Source of the DNA: Golubevia sp. BC0850
Lineage: Eukaryota; Basidiomycota; Exobasidiomycetes; Golubeviales; Golubeviaceae
Assembly (NCBI GenBank): GCA_012976225.1
Contig: JAAVVG010000007.1
Coordinates: 930,001 to 994,000, forward strand
Direction: 5' to 3'
DNA: 64,000 nt
The notes beneath the pieces are model-generated. The model had not been told where the DNA came from, did not search any database, and worked only from the letters and a program-made list of their open reading frames with translations. Positions within the stretch are counted from its first letter, which is position 1, and each line of letters starts with the position of its first letter. Positions 49,742-60,800 of this stretch are shown in pieces. Both the position numbers and the translations under genes were made by a program.

Positions 49742-51617
49742 ATGCTTCTCTCATCTTCGAGGACGAGCTTACTTCCACTGTTGTCAATCTTCTCGCTGGT
49801 GCTGCTCTGCCTATCAACTCTAGTCGCTTCAAAAGGTTCTTCAACTGGGAATCGTCTCTTAGTGGTACTAGATTCTGCAAGCTCAAAGAAAACTTATTCA
49901 ACGTTCTTTGACGATTTGGAACAGAGGGGTTATCAGATCAGCTTTAGAGGCTCAAAGGAAGTATCTCCACAGCTGTACAGTCATGAGGAAAGGGAATTCG
50001 ATCAGCTTCTATTGATGGCTCCAACCGCAAAGTGTGAGTAGAGCCAGTATGATCCAATCAATAGGAAAGGGAACCCAAAGAAAGAAGAGCATTGCTTGAA
50101 GGTTAGAATTCTAGTCCATCCTACCCTAATCTTCCTACCACTCACTCCTCACCAATCCGTAGCTCTACCATCAGATTTATCTCCTCAATCCCTAGTCTCT
50201 TTCCTCAAAGGCGGTGGAAACATGGTCATCTCGGTCTCTCCCTCTTTGACAGAATCTTATCGTGATCTAGCTAGAGAGTTCTCATTAGAGCTCTCCGAAA
50301 GAGGAAGTACTCTGATAGATCATTTCCGCTATTCAACCAACAACGATGAATCGAAAGATCATTCTTCAGTACTCTTAGGACCTTCTTCAGATTTATCAGG
50401 AAGTGGTTTATCTTCAGGTGGGATTTTAGTCAATGAAGCCATCTTCTCAAGAGAAACTCTAGCTCTTTCTACAACCCTTCCAATCCTCTACAAAGGTTTA
50501 ACGCATAGAGTTGGAGCGTTACCTCTAGCTTTCCCAATCTTAAAAGCACCTGGTACTAGTTATTCTGGTGAAGCCCCAAAGGAGAATGGTCAAATCTCTC
50601 CGATTTTAGATGAAGCTAGCCCAGAAGTACCAATTTTAGGTGGGGAAGAAGATGTTTCTCTGATTAGTGGATTTCAACTTCGGGATAATTCTGCTAGAGT
50701 CGCTTGGGTTGGAAGCTTGGATATGTTCAGTAATGACTTCTTGAACGCAAAGAAGGTCAAGAGCGCTGATGGAGCAATGTGAGTTACGAGATTTCACAAT
50801 CAAATGTATGCGTCTCATCCCTTTGCTACCCTTGAGTACTGGTTTCACTTATTCTCTTCATCTCTCCCCCTCGTGATATAATTGATTCTTGAACAGCTAC
50901 CCTTCCACTCTCAACGGCCCTCTTCTGCGAGACTTGACCTCTTGGACTTTCCAAGAACGTGGAGTCTTGAAGGTTTCTTCAACCCATCATGATAGGATCA
51001 GAACAGCCAAGGATGATGTCAGAGAACCATACGAGGAAGAAGGTTCTGGAAAGATGTACAGGGTCAAGGACGGCGTCGTGAGTAGCATTCTTTCCCCAAA
51101 TCTGATGAGAGAACTCAAACACTAACCTCTTGTTCTTTCTCACCAGACCTTCACCATGGATCTCTCAACCTTCGATTCCGAAGCCGGCTGGATCGCTGCC
51201 CCAACAGATTTAGATCTTCAAGTTTCTCTAGTCATGCTAGACCCTTACATCACAACCTCTCTCTCAGCCTCTCCAACTGAAAATGAATTAACGACATTAG
51301 AATCAGACGCTCTATCGTCTCTTCCTGCAGTAACTAACACTACTACTCGTTACAGTGCTTCCTTCAAACTACCAGATCGTCATGGAGTCTTCACTTTCTC
51401 TGTCAAGTGGTCAAGGAACGGCTGGTCTTATGTCTCTACTAAGGACACAGCTCCCGTACGACCTTTTAACCACGATGAACATCCAAGATGGTTAAGCTCT
51501 GCTCATCCTTATTACGCCGGCGCTTGGTCTACCGTGGTTGCTTTCTTGGTCTTCTCTACTATTTGGATCATGACGGCGGAGAAGGAAATGAAAGGGGAAG
51601 GAAAGAAAGCCAAGTGA
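49742..51617 (+). CDS. WBP1: Oligosaccharyltransferase 48-kDa subunit (Wbp1/OST48)
   Basis: Four exons (49742-50033, 50163-50778, 50897-51077, 51147-51617) give 519 residues. Wbp1 is an essential non-catalytic subunit of the ER complex that transfers the Glc3Man9GlcNAc2 glycan to Asn. A signal peptide (LLPLLSIFSLVLLCLSTLVAS) is followed by LLVVLDSASSKKTYSTFFDDLEQRGY and FLKGGGNMVISVSP. Then come ARVAWVGSLDMFSN and a near-C-terminal membrane helix (YAGAWSTVVAFLVFSTIWIM) with a short Lys-rich cytosolic tail ending KGEGKKAK, which fits a dilysine-type ER retention signal. Length is slightly above that of yeast (430). Convergent with the chitin deacetylase gene. Confidence 0.95.
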
Positions 51618-52228
51618 ATGGTTTTGACGTAATTATCTGGAAGAATCGATGGAAGGAAATGAGGTGAAGAGCCGGCCTTTTGTAATTTCCTGGCTTCTCC
51701 ATAGAATATAAAACTTGCTCTTCTTTTCAATTCTGTATCTTTCCCTCGCGACTCTTTTTCTTTTCGACAACCATCAACTCCAAACCTCGAGTCGGGGAGT
51801 TCGATGGATAACCATTCAGTCGAGGACAAACTTCATGTAGCCGTTCAACGAGGAGTTTAATTGACACACAAAAAGCTGAAGACAAGAACAGAAATTGCGA
51901 GATACCGAAAAAAGAGGGCAAGATTAAAGACAATTGAAGCGAGGAAAGGAAGGAAGAAGAATAGAACTAAGCTGCGAAATTTATGAGAAACGAGGGGATC
52001 GATGGAAGGAGAAGTCGTTAACAGAAGTGTGATGGGAACAATCGTTAAGAGAGAGTGATAGACGGGAGGGCCGAAAATGGTCCACGATGATATAGTATAA
52101 AGAGTGAGGCTGTGAAAAGGAGGTAGATAGTCCATGACGAGTACTTGAACAGGGAAAGATAATTGCAAGGAATGCTTGTAGCGGGATTTTGAGATGGAGA
52201 AACTGAGGAAGACGCTTTCGAGGTTCGC
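51618..52228. other. Convergent 3' intergenic region
   Basis: This 611-bp region lies between the ends of WBP1 and the chitin deacetylase gene. Open frames on the minus strand (51857-52168 and others) are hydrophobic low-complexity sequence without a partner exon, and I do not call them. Confidence 0.45.
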
Positions 52229-54571
52229 TTAAGCGAAAGTGAAGAAAGCGAAAGCTAGAGCTGATAAGGATCCGATGAGTTTGACGGAAAGGGTTGAAGA
52301 GACAGAGGCACCGGATTTACTTCCACCGAAATCAGAGTATGGATCAGTTTCAGAAGCAGCAGTGTCAGTTCCACCTAGATTTTGACCTCCGCTTGAAGTT
52401 AAGTCTGGCGAGAGAGAATGAGGGGGAGCGAGGTGAAGAAAACAAAGTCAGTCACGCATGAAAGCGAAATGAGAGGAAGTCGAAAGCCTCGTTACTCACT
52501 ACCACCATTTGGTCCAATAGCTCTAGTTCCATCAGAGAACTTGCAGTCGTCGCTGTTGCACAGACACTTAGCTCCGATAGGATCCCAGAAAGGAGTTGAG
52601 CAGTCTGAAGGAATACGAGTACGCTCAGTTCCGTCGTTGTTCTTTTGAGGTGGGTTTGGTTGATCCGGGGATGGAGTGGTTGTTGGACATCCGTAACAGC
52701 TGGAGAAGATGAGAAAGGGAGATGAAGACGACCGTCTATCAGTTGAGGTCATCTCTCGCAGAATTTCGTGCTCTTTCGTTCAACTCGGATAACTCACGTG
52801 AAGAAAGGACTGTTGTTCAAAGGATCTCCAGCAGTATCAGAGATGCAGTGTTCCAATAAACCTTGTTGGTTTGGTAGCATACCGTTACAGATGTTCTCTG
52901 AAACTTGAGGAACTTGACATTTGAATTCATCTAGAGTGTTGAGCTGACTAGCAGGAACTGGGTTCTTCATCCAAGCCAAAAGTTGTTTGTTAGAGACCAG
53001 CCAAACGTTTTGCATGTTGTCAGAAGTAGTAGCCCAATCTAAGAATTCGTTGATCATGTTGATTTGATCAGTTGGAGCTGGGATTCCAGGATAATCAGTC
53101 GCTAAGTGAATAGGATGAGAGTAGAGACCGAAAGGTTGTTTCTTTCCGTTGTAGTGATCTGTGAAAGTGTTCTTCATCCATCCGAGAACATCAGAAGCTG
53201 AAGCATCCAACCAAGGATCCATCAAATGAGCTCCAGTAGCTCCTTCTCCTTCGAAGATGGCGTACATTGGGATCTCCCATAGACCAGGTAGCTTTGGTTC
53301 TCCTTTGCAAAGTCCGTCGACTGATCCACAATCGTTGGCCATTCCATTATCTAGAGTGTACGGCCAGAAAGCGTCAGTGTCTGGATCCGTAACTGGGACG
53401 GCACTGGTGGAACTGGAATCGTAGGTGAAGTTTTGAGTGTGAAGGTCGATTAGGTTCTGTTTCGTGTAGTTGAGGAATGGAGCTCTGAATCCGATGATTT
53501 CCGAGAATGGAATTCCAGAAAGAGCGTTCAAGGCGATGAGATTACCAGAGACCTGTGAGGAGGAAGTGTAGTGGGAAGGGATGAGACTCGGAGCTTGGCT
53601 CCGTGCACTTCGATTCCTCTCCGATTTCTGTACTCACCTCATTGACAGGAGGTTGGGCAACGTGAGTCATGGTGTGATCAGCAATGTCATTTCCAGCGAC
53701 ATACCAATCGGTGACCATAGAGTAGTTGGTGTAGCTCAAACTAGTGAAGTAAGTCATGAGAGGAGCACAACCGTTCGGGTTCCTTCTCTGGCCCAAGAAA
53801 CCTTTGACTGTTTCAAGAGTGTAGGACTGAATTGCATCGTCGGCTGTGAAAGTGATGAACATTGGTACGTCCCTAAAGTTGAGAGACGGAGTGAGGAGAG
53901 CAGGTATTGATCAGACTTCACGGTGGGAGAAGAGGTGGAGGAAGGACCAAAGTTGAAAAAAGCTCTTTGGCTCTGCTTATTTTTAATCTTCCTCGACTAC
54001 ATATCCACCTAGACAGCGCAGCTCTGTATCTTCAAAGGAGGCTTGGAGAGAGGGAGCCTGTGGTCCTCCCGCGCCCTCTCCCCCTCCAAACTTTCTCGGA
54101 ACTGAGTGGCACCCGTTCTGACGCTTCTGGCATTGTTTGTATCCCAGAACAAGTGTTCTCCCATGTCTTTCCAACTCTCCTCAGCCGAACTAAGCGCAGC
54201 GCCGGGTTTCCGAGTGACCTCCCTCTCTACTGAGCCCTTACGACACCACCCTCTCAAACTACTCACTTTGGATCTAAACCTCCAGGAGGATCAGTGCTAG
54301 CACAATGACAATTAGGTAATTTACATTGATTGGGATCACAGCTGTAACCAGCAGCGCTAGCACCAGCCGTTGGACCAGAGATTTGACCTTCACCAGACCC
54401 TACAGCTGCTACCTGCCTCTTGGAACCTCTGATTGAAGAATGAGCATGCTTGTTGTCTCTGGCGATTGGTCTACATCCTTCGTGTAGTAAGGATCCAGGA
54501 CCGTGTGCTTGAACGGATAGAGATAAAGAGGAGAGAGCTAGAAGAGAGAGAAGGGTTGAGGAGGAGAACAT
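52229..54571 (-). CDS. GPI-anchored chitin deacetylase-like protein (CE4)
   Basis: Five exons (54571-54267, 53872-53638, 53552-52798, 52699-52500, 52404-52229) give 556 residues. It has a signal peptide (LLSLLALSSLSLSVQA), then a small Cys cluster (CDPNQCKLPNCHC) and a polysaccharide deacetylase domain. The first NodB motif is TADDA (both Asp, D113/D114, kept) and the second HTMTH (H168, H172). The CxxxxCxLPxCxC-PPGGLDP-DVP arrangement resembles the metazoan-style chitin deacetylase-like group rather than short fungal enzymes. A Cys-rich extension (CYGCPTTTP, CSTPFWDPIGAKCLC) precedes a Ser/Gly spacer and a C-terminal hydrophobic tail (IGSLSALAFAFFTFA), typical of a GPI signal. It likely acts on wall chitin. 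The first intron is long (about 394 bp) and locally GC rich. Confidence 0.9.
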
Positions 54572-55325
54572 CGTTTGAAGAGGAGAGAGGGTAGGCGGTT
54601 TTGAGTGTTTGGCTTTGAAGGTCTGAACGTTTCACTCTTCTTGTTTGGATGTGAGGGGGCTGTGTGTAGAAGGGCAAGTTCAACTTGGTATTAAGAATTG
54701 AAGGTTGCAAAAGAGAGTGTTGGGGGAGAGGATCAAAGTTTATGTCAAGAAGGGGGATTTATAGTTCGAGATGAGTTCTCGAGTTCGGCAGCTGACTACG
54801 CAATTCCGCTCACACGACAACGCTACATAGAGAGATAACAAAGTTCGATTCAAAAGTGTATAGAAAGGACAAAAATCAAGAGGTATAGAGAAGAGAGAAG
54901 AGGAAAAGAAGAGAGATGTTACAGAACTGGAGAGAGAAAACCGCGAGCCCACCTGTCATTTCGTTCCTCTGGAGGAGGAACGAAGAAGCAGAGGCCATCA
55001 AAGACAACTTAGAGAAACAGCAGGAATGGTGGAGTTGAGTAAGAAGGGAAAGGAAGGGGTGGGGAAGCGAGAGGCCAGAAAAGGCAAATTGGAAGGACCC
55101 AGAGCTGAGAGAACTGTATAGCAATAACAAAAAACTAGAGACACAAAATTAGAGAAAAGAAGCGGGATTTGCCGAAATTTGTTCAAATCGTTGACGGAAA
55201 TTGTTGTAGAAGAATTGGGTGTAATCTTGAGATGTTGGACCCGGACCAAGAAAGCTCTTGAGGGTTCCTACTTCCCAGGGGCAGAGAGATTAGTCACATT
55301 GTAGCAGAGTGATACTTGAAAATTC
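54572..55325. other. Intergenic between two GPI-type genes
   Basis: This 754-bp region contains the chitin deacetylase promoter and the 3' flank of the cysteine-rich gene. It is purine rich on the plus strand (GAAGAGAGAAGAGG runs near 54890-54910). No gene is seen. Confidence 0.45.
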
Positions 55326-56834
55326 TTAAACAAGAGTCTGAAGAGCACCCAAAAGAACACTCCCGAGCGTGAAGGCCACGATGGAGAGATGAGAGTTCTT
55401 GAGGTCGAAGGTTGGAGCAGCTGGAGAACCGAAGATGTCTCCTGTTGATTGATCTGTAGAAGGGGCGGAAATAAAAATTCATATTTCAGAAATGATGTGT
55501 CAAATGAGAATGGCATTCGAACGAAGAGAGAGGTGTGTTCAAATTCGATGATTGGGGAGGAGGGAGAGGGGAGGGAGGAGAATGGGGTTGGAAAGGACAG
55601 AGAAATGCAGACACTTACCAATATAGCCAGCAGCACTGAAACGGATGTAGCACAACCAAGCGAGGCGAGAAAAGAGTGTCAGGTCGGTCAAAACAGGTAA
55701 GGAAAGAGTGTCAGTTCTGTAGGGACTCCTATGGGAAGTGAACGTCTCTTCAAACCATTTCCTGCCTCCCCGGGGAATAACAACACCATTATGTTCCAGC
55801 TCTCATGTCATACTATTCCTCCAACGAGACTCACGTTGTGCTAACGTCGGTATAGGTTCCCGGGCTGTCCACAGTCAAATAGGTGTTGTTGACACTGTTG
55901 GCAGTTGCTACGCCTCCCAAAAGAGCGGATCCGAATCCACAGATCGATCTGATGTTGGAGACGATTTCTGGAGCTCCAGTTCCTTGAGGGTCAGTCCCTG
56001 TGGTGATGAGAGAGAAGGGGGGTGGTTAGATCTCGACAGATGGCCAGAGAGCTGGGAAGTCCCACTTCTATAAGCTAAAGAGACTCACCCAAGAACCAAC
56101 ATTGCTATAAGATGAGAAGGAGTCAAAATAGAGACATAACAACATTCAGTAGGGGGAACATATGTGGGAAACGTTCACAGATACCAATCTCTCTAATTCC
56201 TCTCCATCCATCCCGTTCTCCTCTTCTGGCTGTTAATTCAGTTGCAACGTAAACTCACGTTTGTGTTCTGGAAACAATCCACACATTGAGGGAAGACACT
56301 TTGGAAGGTATCGGTACAAGAGCACTTGATAACCGCAATATAACTCAAAGGATCATTAAAGATCGAAGTAGCATTTGCAAAGACAGCCGAGGCTTTTGCG
56401 CAACTTGAGATTGAATCATAATTCTCTTGACATTTTGGACAAGAAGGAATGTCTGCTGGGAAAGTAGGTTCTGCTAACCAAGAAGTTGGAACTGGAGCTA
56501 TATCATCTCTTTTCACTGGAGATGGTGAATCTTCTCTCTTGACTTGTAGTTGAACTGGAGATTGGGCATGATGTTTGATTTCCCAAGGTTTATAAAAATC
56601 GTATAAATCATTTGGTGAATTTGATGGATCTTTTGAATCTGGTGAATTTGGGATCGAAGGTAGTTGAAGGTGGAAAGGTAATGGAGTTGCTGTGGGTTTG
56701 GGTTGAGATTCATCTCTGATTAAAACCCTTGAGGCTGATGGAATTGGTCTCGGAGCTGGTGCAGCTGAAATTGAAGTTAGAGTTAAGAGGAGTAGAGTTA
56801 GGGAGAGAAGAGTTCTTAGGATGGTAGAACTCAT
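55326..56834 (-). CDS. Secreted cysteine-rich protein with GPI-type tail, function unknown
   Basis: Five exons (56834-56259, 56104-56089, 55997-55835, 55635-55619, 55453-55326) give 299 residues. No known domain is recognised. A signal peptide (LLSLTLLLLTLTSISAAPAP) is followed by a Pro/Ser-rich stretch with dibasic sites (VKREDS, VKRDD) that could be Kex2 targets. The Cys-rich part has CPKCQENYDSISSC, KCSC and CVDC spacing, continues through a 16-bp exon coding QCWFL, and includes NIRSICGFG. The C-terminus (HLSIVAFTLGSVLLGALQTLV) looks like a GPI-addition signal after an FDLKNS spacer. Similar Cys-rich GPI proteins are common in basidiomycetes, but their roles are unknown. Two exons are only 16 and 17 bp, both phase-consistent. 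Confidence 0.75.
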
Positions 56835-57059
56835 GACTGGATGGTTGGATATGATGATCGTTAAAGTTGTTGAGAAGTAGATCGTTAAAATGGACGTTGG
56901 AGAATGAAATCCGTTCGTTAAGTAGTCGTTAAAAGGAGAAAAGGAATCAAAGAAGAAGGAGAAGCTGTAGATGAATGCTGTTTGGTGTTGGGAGGAACCC
57001 CCTGAGTGTCTTGTCTTTCGAGATTCGATCTTCTGGACCGTACCAAACCTCATCCAATC
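56835..57059. promoter_or_regulatory. Divergent promoter, cysteine-rich gene and PET117
   Basis: This 225-bp gap separates two divergent starts. It has GTTAAA and CGTTAAGTAG words (about 56860-56930, with CGTTAAA near 56881-56893 and again near 56926). No specific site is assigned. Confidence 0.35.
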
Positions 57060-57465
57060 ATGTCAAGAGCAGCCAAAGCGACTCTGTTGACTTCAGTTTT
57101 ACTTTCGGGATTAACGGTCTGGGGAGTTCACTTCATGCAAGTTCAGGAGAGAGAGGTTTGTAGCAACCCAACTTTCAATTTACGATGACCAAACTCTATG
57201 CTCACTCTATTCCCTTCTCTCTTCTTTTCTCTTCTCTTCTCTTTTCTTATTGTATCTTGAAAATCTCTGACTTCTCTCCATACTCTCACAGGCGATGCAA
57301 AGAGGAGTAGACAGAGATACAGCCCGACAAGCAGAAAAAGCTTCCAAACGTCAGAAAGAACAAGAACAACAGGCAAGAGCTACTGAACATGAACTTAATA
57401 AGACTAGAGAAGAAGCTTGGCAGAAAATACAGCCCAGTGCTGGTTATAATAAGGGGAAGCAGTAA
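57060..57465 (+). CDS. PET117: Cytochrome c oxidase assembly protein Pet117
   Basis: Two exons (57060-57155, 57292-57465) give 89 residues. Pet117 is a small inner-membrane mitochondrial protein that helps couple heme a synthesis (Cox15) to complex IV assembly. The N-terminus SRAAKATLLTSVLLSGLTVW followed by GVHFMQVQERE is the typical Pet117 helix and GVH motif. The rest is a charged helix (QRGVDRDTARQAEKASKRQK). The donor is GTTTGT, which is atypical here, but the joint keeps the family sequence. Neither exon alone would be called as a gene. Confidence 0.9.
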
Positions 57466-57861
57466 ACGGAACATTCAAGTACTTTAGAAGAATATCCTTT
57501 TGAAATGTCAAAACTCAGTCCTTACTCCTTACACTCAACCTCCAAGATCAATCTTAGCTTCTTTGCTTATCTGTATTTGTATTATTCCAGAGCATTCAAT
57601 CTTTTAGAAATCATTCAGAAAATCCCTCACCTCTCACATTTCAAAACGGGAATTCTCTAGACTGTTGTTTGACGAGCTCTCAACTGCTTTACATCTCTGT
57701 GCTTCGAACTCTCCAGTCAACTTGATTTTCAAGTGATTCATCAAGAGACTCGCAGGAATTACAATGAAAGCAGGGGAGTGAGAGTTGGATCTCGAATTGC
57801 TCCTTCGTTTCAAGCAGTATCTACTATACTGTTATATTATGTTACAATGCCTCCCATCCCA
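57466..57861. other. Convergent 3' intergenic region
   Basis: This 396-bp region lies between the ends of PET117 and the S9/PIG-H gene. No feature is recognised. Confidence 0.45.
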
Positions 57862-60800
57862 TCAGTGCTGTTCGAACACAAAGACCTCAGCATACCAAGC
57901 CTCTTCAGCTTCCAAGGCTTTCTTTTGATTCTCCGATTGACGGAAACCTGAAGAGAGAGAGAGAAAGGTTCGGAAGGAGATTCAAAGATTCAGCAGGGGT
58001 GAGCTTTAGAAGCTATCGAATTTGTCTCGTTTTTGACTCACCATGACCTTCACCCTCAAACAGAATGTACTTCGTTATCCCTCCATTCTTCTCTACAGCT
58101 TTGGAGATCTCCTCGCTTTGATTGGGAGGGACGATTTTGTCTTCCGAACCTTGAAGGACCAGAATTGGAGCCTTGATCTTGTCAGCTTTGAATAGAGGAG
58201 AACGTTCGTGATAGACTTCAGGAATCTCTTCAGGAGTCCCACCCATGAGGACTAGAGGATAGCGAGATTCAAACTTGTGAGACTCGTGAGCCAAAGCTGT
58301 CACATCGGAGACTCCATAAAGCGAAGTTCCTGCATTGTAGACGTTCGGATGGTCGGTGAGACAGGCTAACACTGTGTACCCTCCGGCTGAACCTCCACTG
58401 ATGACCAGCTTGTTGGGATCGGCTCGAGGGATAGAAGAAGAAGAGGATTGAAGTGTGGAAGTCGAATCATCACCGAATACGACTGGGTAGATTGAACTGA
58501 AGATTCTTTGGACCAGAGGGAGACGAGGGGAAAGAGACTGCAAAGGGAAGACGTAGCCAAAGGGGGGGGGCAGAGAGAGAGAGAGAGATGAGACGGTCAG
58601 AGGGCAGCGACGCAGTGCCAGGTTTCTGGGTCGTTCTAGGACCTCCACTCACTGGGAACAGGACCTTCAAGTCTCCTTCTTCTCCAATTCCTTTTTCCAG
58701 GGCCTCTCTACTCCCTCTACTCCTACTAGCTTTGGTCGCCACGACGACTTGAGTTCCGACGTTCCATCTCTTGAAAGACTCAGTGACCATTACGTCCAAG
58801 ATGGAATCTCTGGCTATAAAGTGAGAAGAATACGAAGAGATCCAGAAAGGATTCTTCTCAGTCGAGACAGAGCTTCGAAGGGAAGCGAGGCTTCGAGGCA
58901 GAGAGAGACCTCTTGTGGTGGAAAGCTGAAGTCCCATCGAGGGAATCGCATTCACGGTCTCATTCTGGACCCTGAACATTTTACCAAAAAGCCAGGTAGC
59001 AGCTGCAAGACCTAGAGGGTAGCGAAGTTCCGAGAATTGAACGACTGAAGAACCTAGATTGGTGAAAGAAAAGACTGATCCAATCGATAGAGCCGCTGCG
59101 ATGATTCCATCGCTCCAGGTCCAAGCTTTAGTCCAATTGTCGAACTGAAGCTCGACAGCTCCGTTTGCTTGTCTCGATTCCTTGAGAGCCGATTCTTGAG
59201 CTGAGAGGTCTTTTGAAGAGGATTGAGTCGGCATAGAAGACGAGGTAGAAGGGGTAGAAGAAGAGACCGAACCAAGGAATTTGGCAGCGTGGACGCAATC
59301 CAGAACGTCAGTGATTCCCCACTTGGAATCGAGTCTTTCCATGAACTTGCGACCGTCTGGGAGAAGATAAGGAGAGGGAGAGAAGCGTGAGTTTCAGCAA
59401 CCTTGACAGGAATTTAGAGGCGCAGAGCGTACTCACATCCAGTAGATCCTCCATAATTGACGACACAGACTAGAAGGGCGGTGTATGACAGAAAGGCGAG
59501 ATGAATCGTCAGATTCTGCTCTGAGGACAGAGGACCAAGAGAGACCTTTGTTTGTTACTCACCCAGCCATCCTCTACTAGTCCAGTAACTCCAGTTCAAG
59601 TTGAATCCAGCGTGAGCAGCCGCTGTAGGACCTCCATGAACGAAAGTGATACAAGGAGGTGAAGTTCCAGCGGGTGGAGAGAAGTTGGGATTCTTAGGTG
59701 GGAGGAGAAGAGCGTGGGCAGTCGAAGAACTTCCGTCCTGCCGGAAGGAAAGCCACAGCAAAAAGATACCAGTGAGAAAGGACCAGAATTGATAGATTAG
59801 AAATGGACCGATTGGAGGTACTCACTGGCAACTTGGTAGGATATTCGATCTCCTCAACCTGACTGATCCAATCTTGATCCAGGATCCCGTCTTTAATGAG
59901 CTTGGAGCTTCTCTTAATTACCTTGATACTTTCTCTGTTGATTTGGACATCGCCTCCAGCTTGAATTCCATTCTTGACTCCTTCCGTAATCCTTCTCTTG
60001 CAATCTTCTAAATCCAAGACCACGAGTTCAGAAGGAAGGTCATGACCTCCAACCGCGCAAATTAAGTGAGTGGAGTCTATTCTTCTCAGCTGTCCGAAGG
60101 AGATGTAATTGTAGAAAGTTCGAAGAGGATGAAGAGTTGAGGAAGGGAGATGGATGAGTGAAAGTTGAGTGAAACCTCCTTTGATTTGAGTGCAGACAAG
60201 GAACTTGGGGCAAAGCTGAATGTAGGAAGAGCTGAGAATACCAATGGTGGCGATGCAACATTAGGAAGATGCGTTAGTAAGATGAGCTGAGGTGAAAGGT
60301 GGAAACGGGGCGTACAGTCTTGCTCACTTGTTCAAAGTCCAAGCTGGGTCTTGGAAATCAGTTTCGACAACTTCCGACAAGACACTCTTCGATTCAGTAA
60401 TCTTCAACTGAGTAGAATCCTCAGTGGACTGTACATCCAAAAAGTAAAGATTAGAATAACCGGTCCTATCACTAGTGTAGAAAAGTCGATTCGAATGATT
60501 AGGATCCAAATTCCAAAGAGGTTGATGAATGACTTCTCGCTTTGAAGGATCAAATCGTCTGATCATAGTCTTTTGAGATAATAAACCTTGATGGCTAGAA
60601 GAATCGCTAGAGACTAGAGCTGCAGTATCGAACTTGGCGACCCACAATTCCGTGTTCCAGAAAGGCATTTCAGGATGATTCCATTCTACCCAAGCGAGAT
60701 AGGTGCCTTCTTTTGAGAAAGTAGCATTAGAATAGAAGTCAGAACCCGAAACCAAAGTTTGATGAGATTTGGTGGTTGGATCTACTAGGACCAGAGAGTT

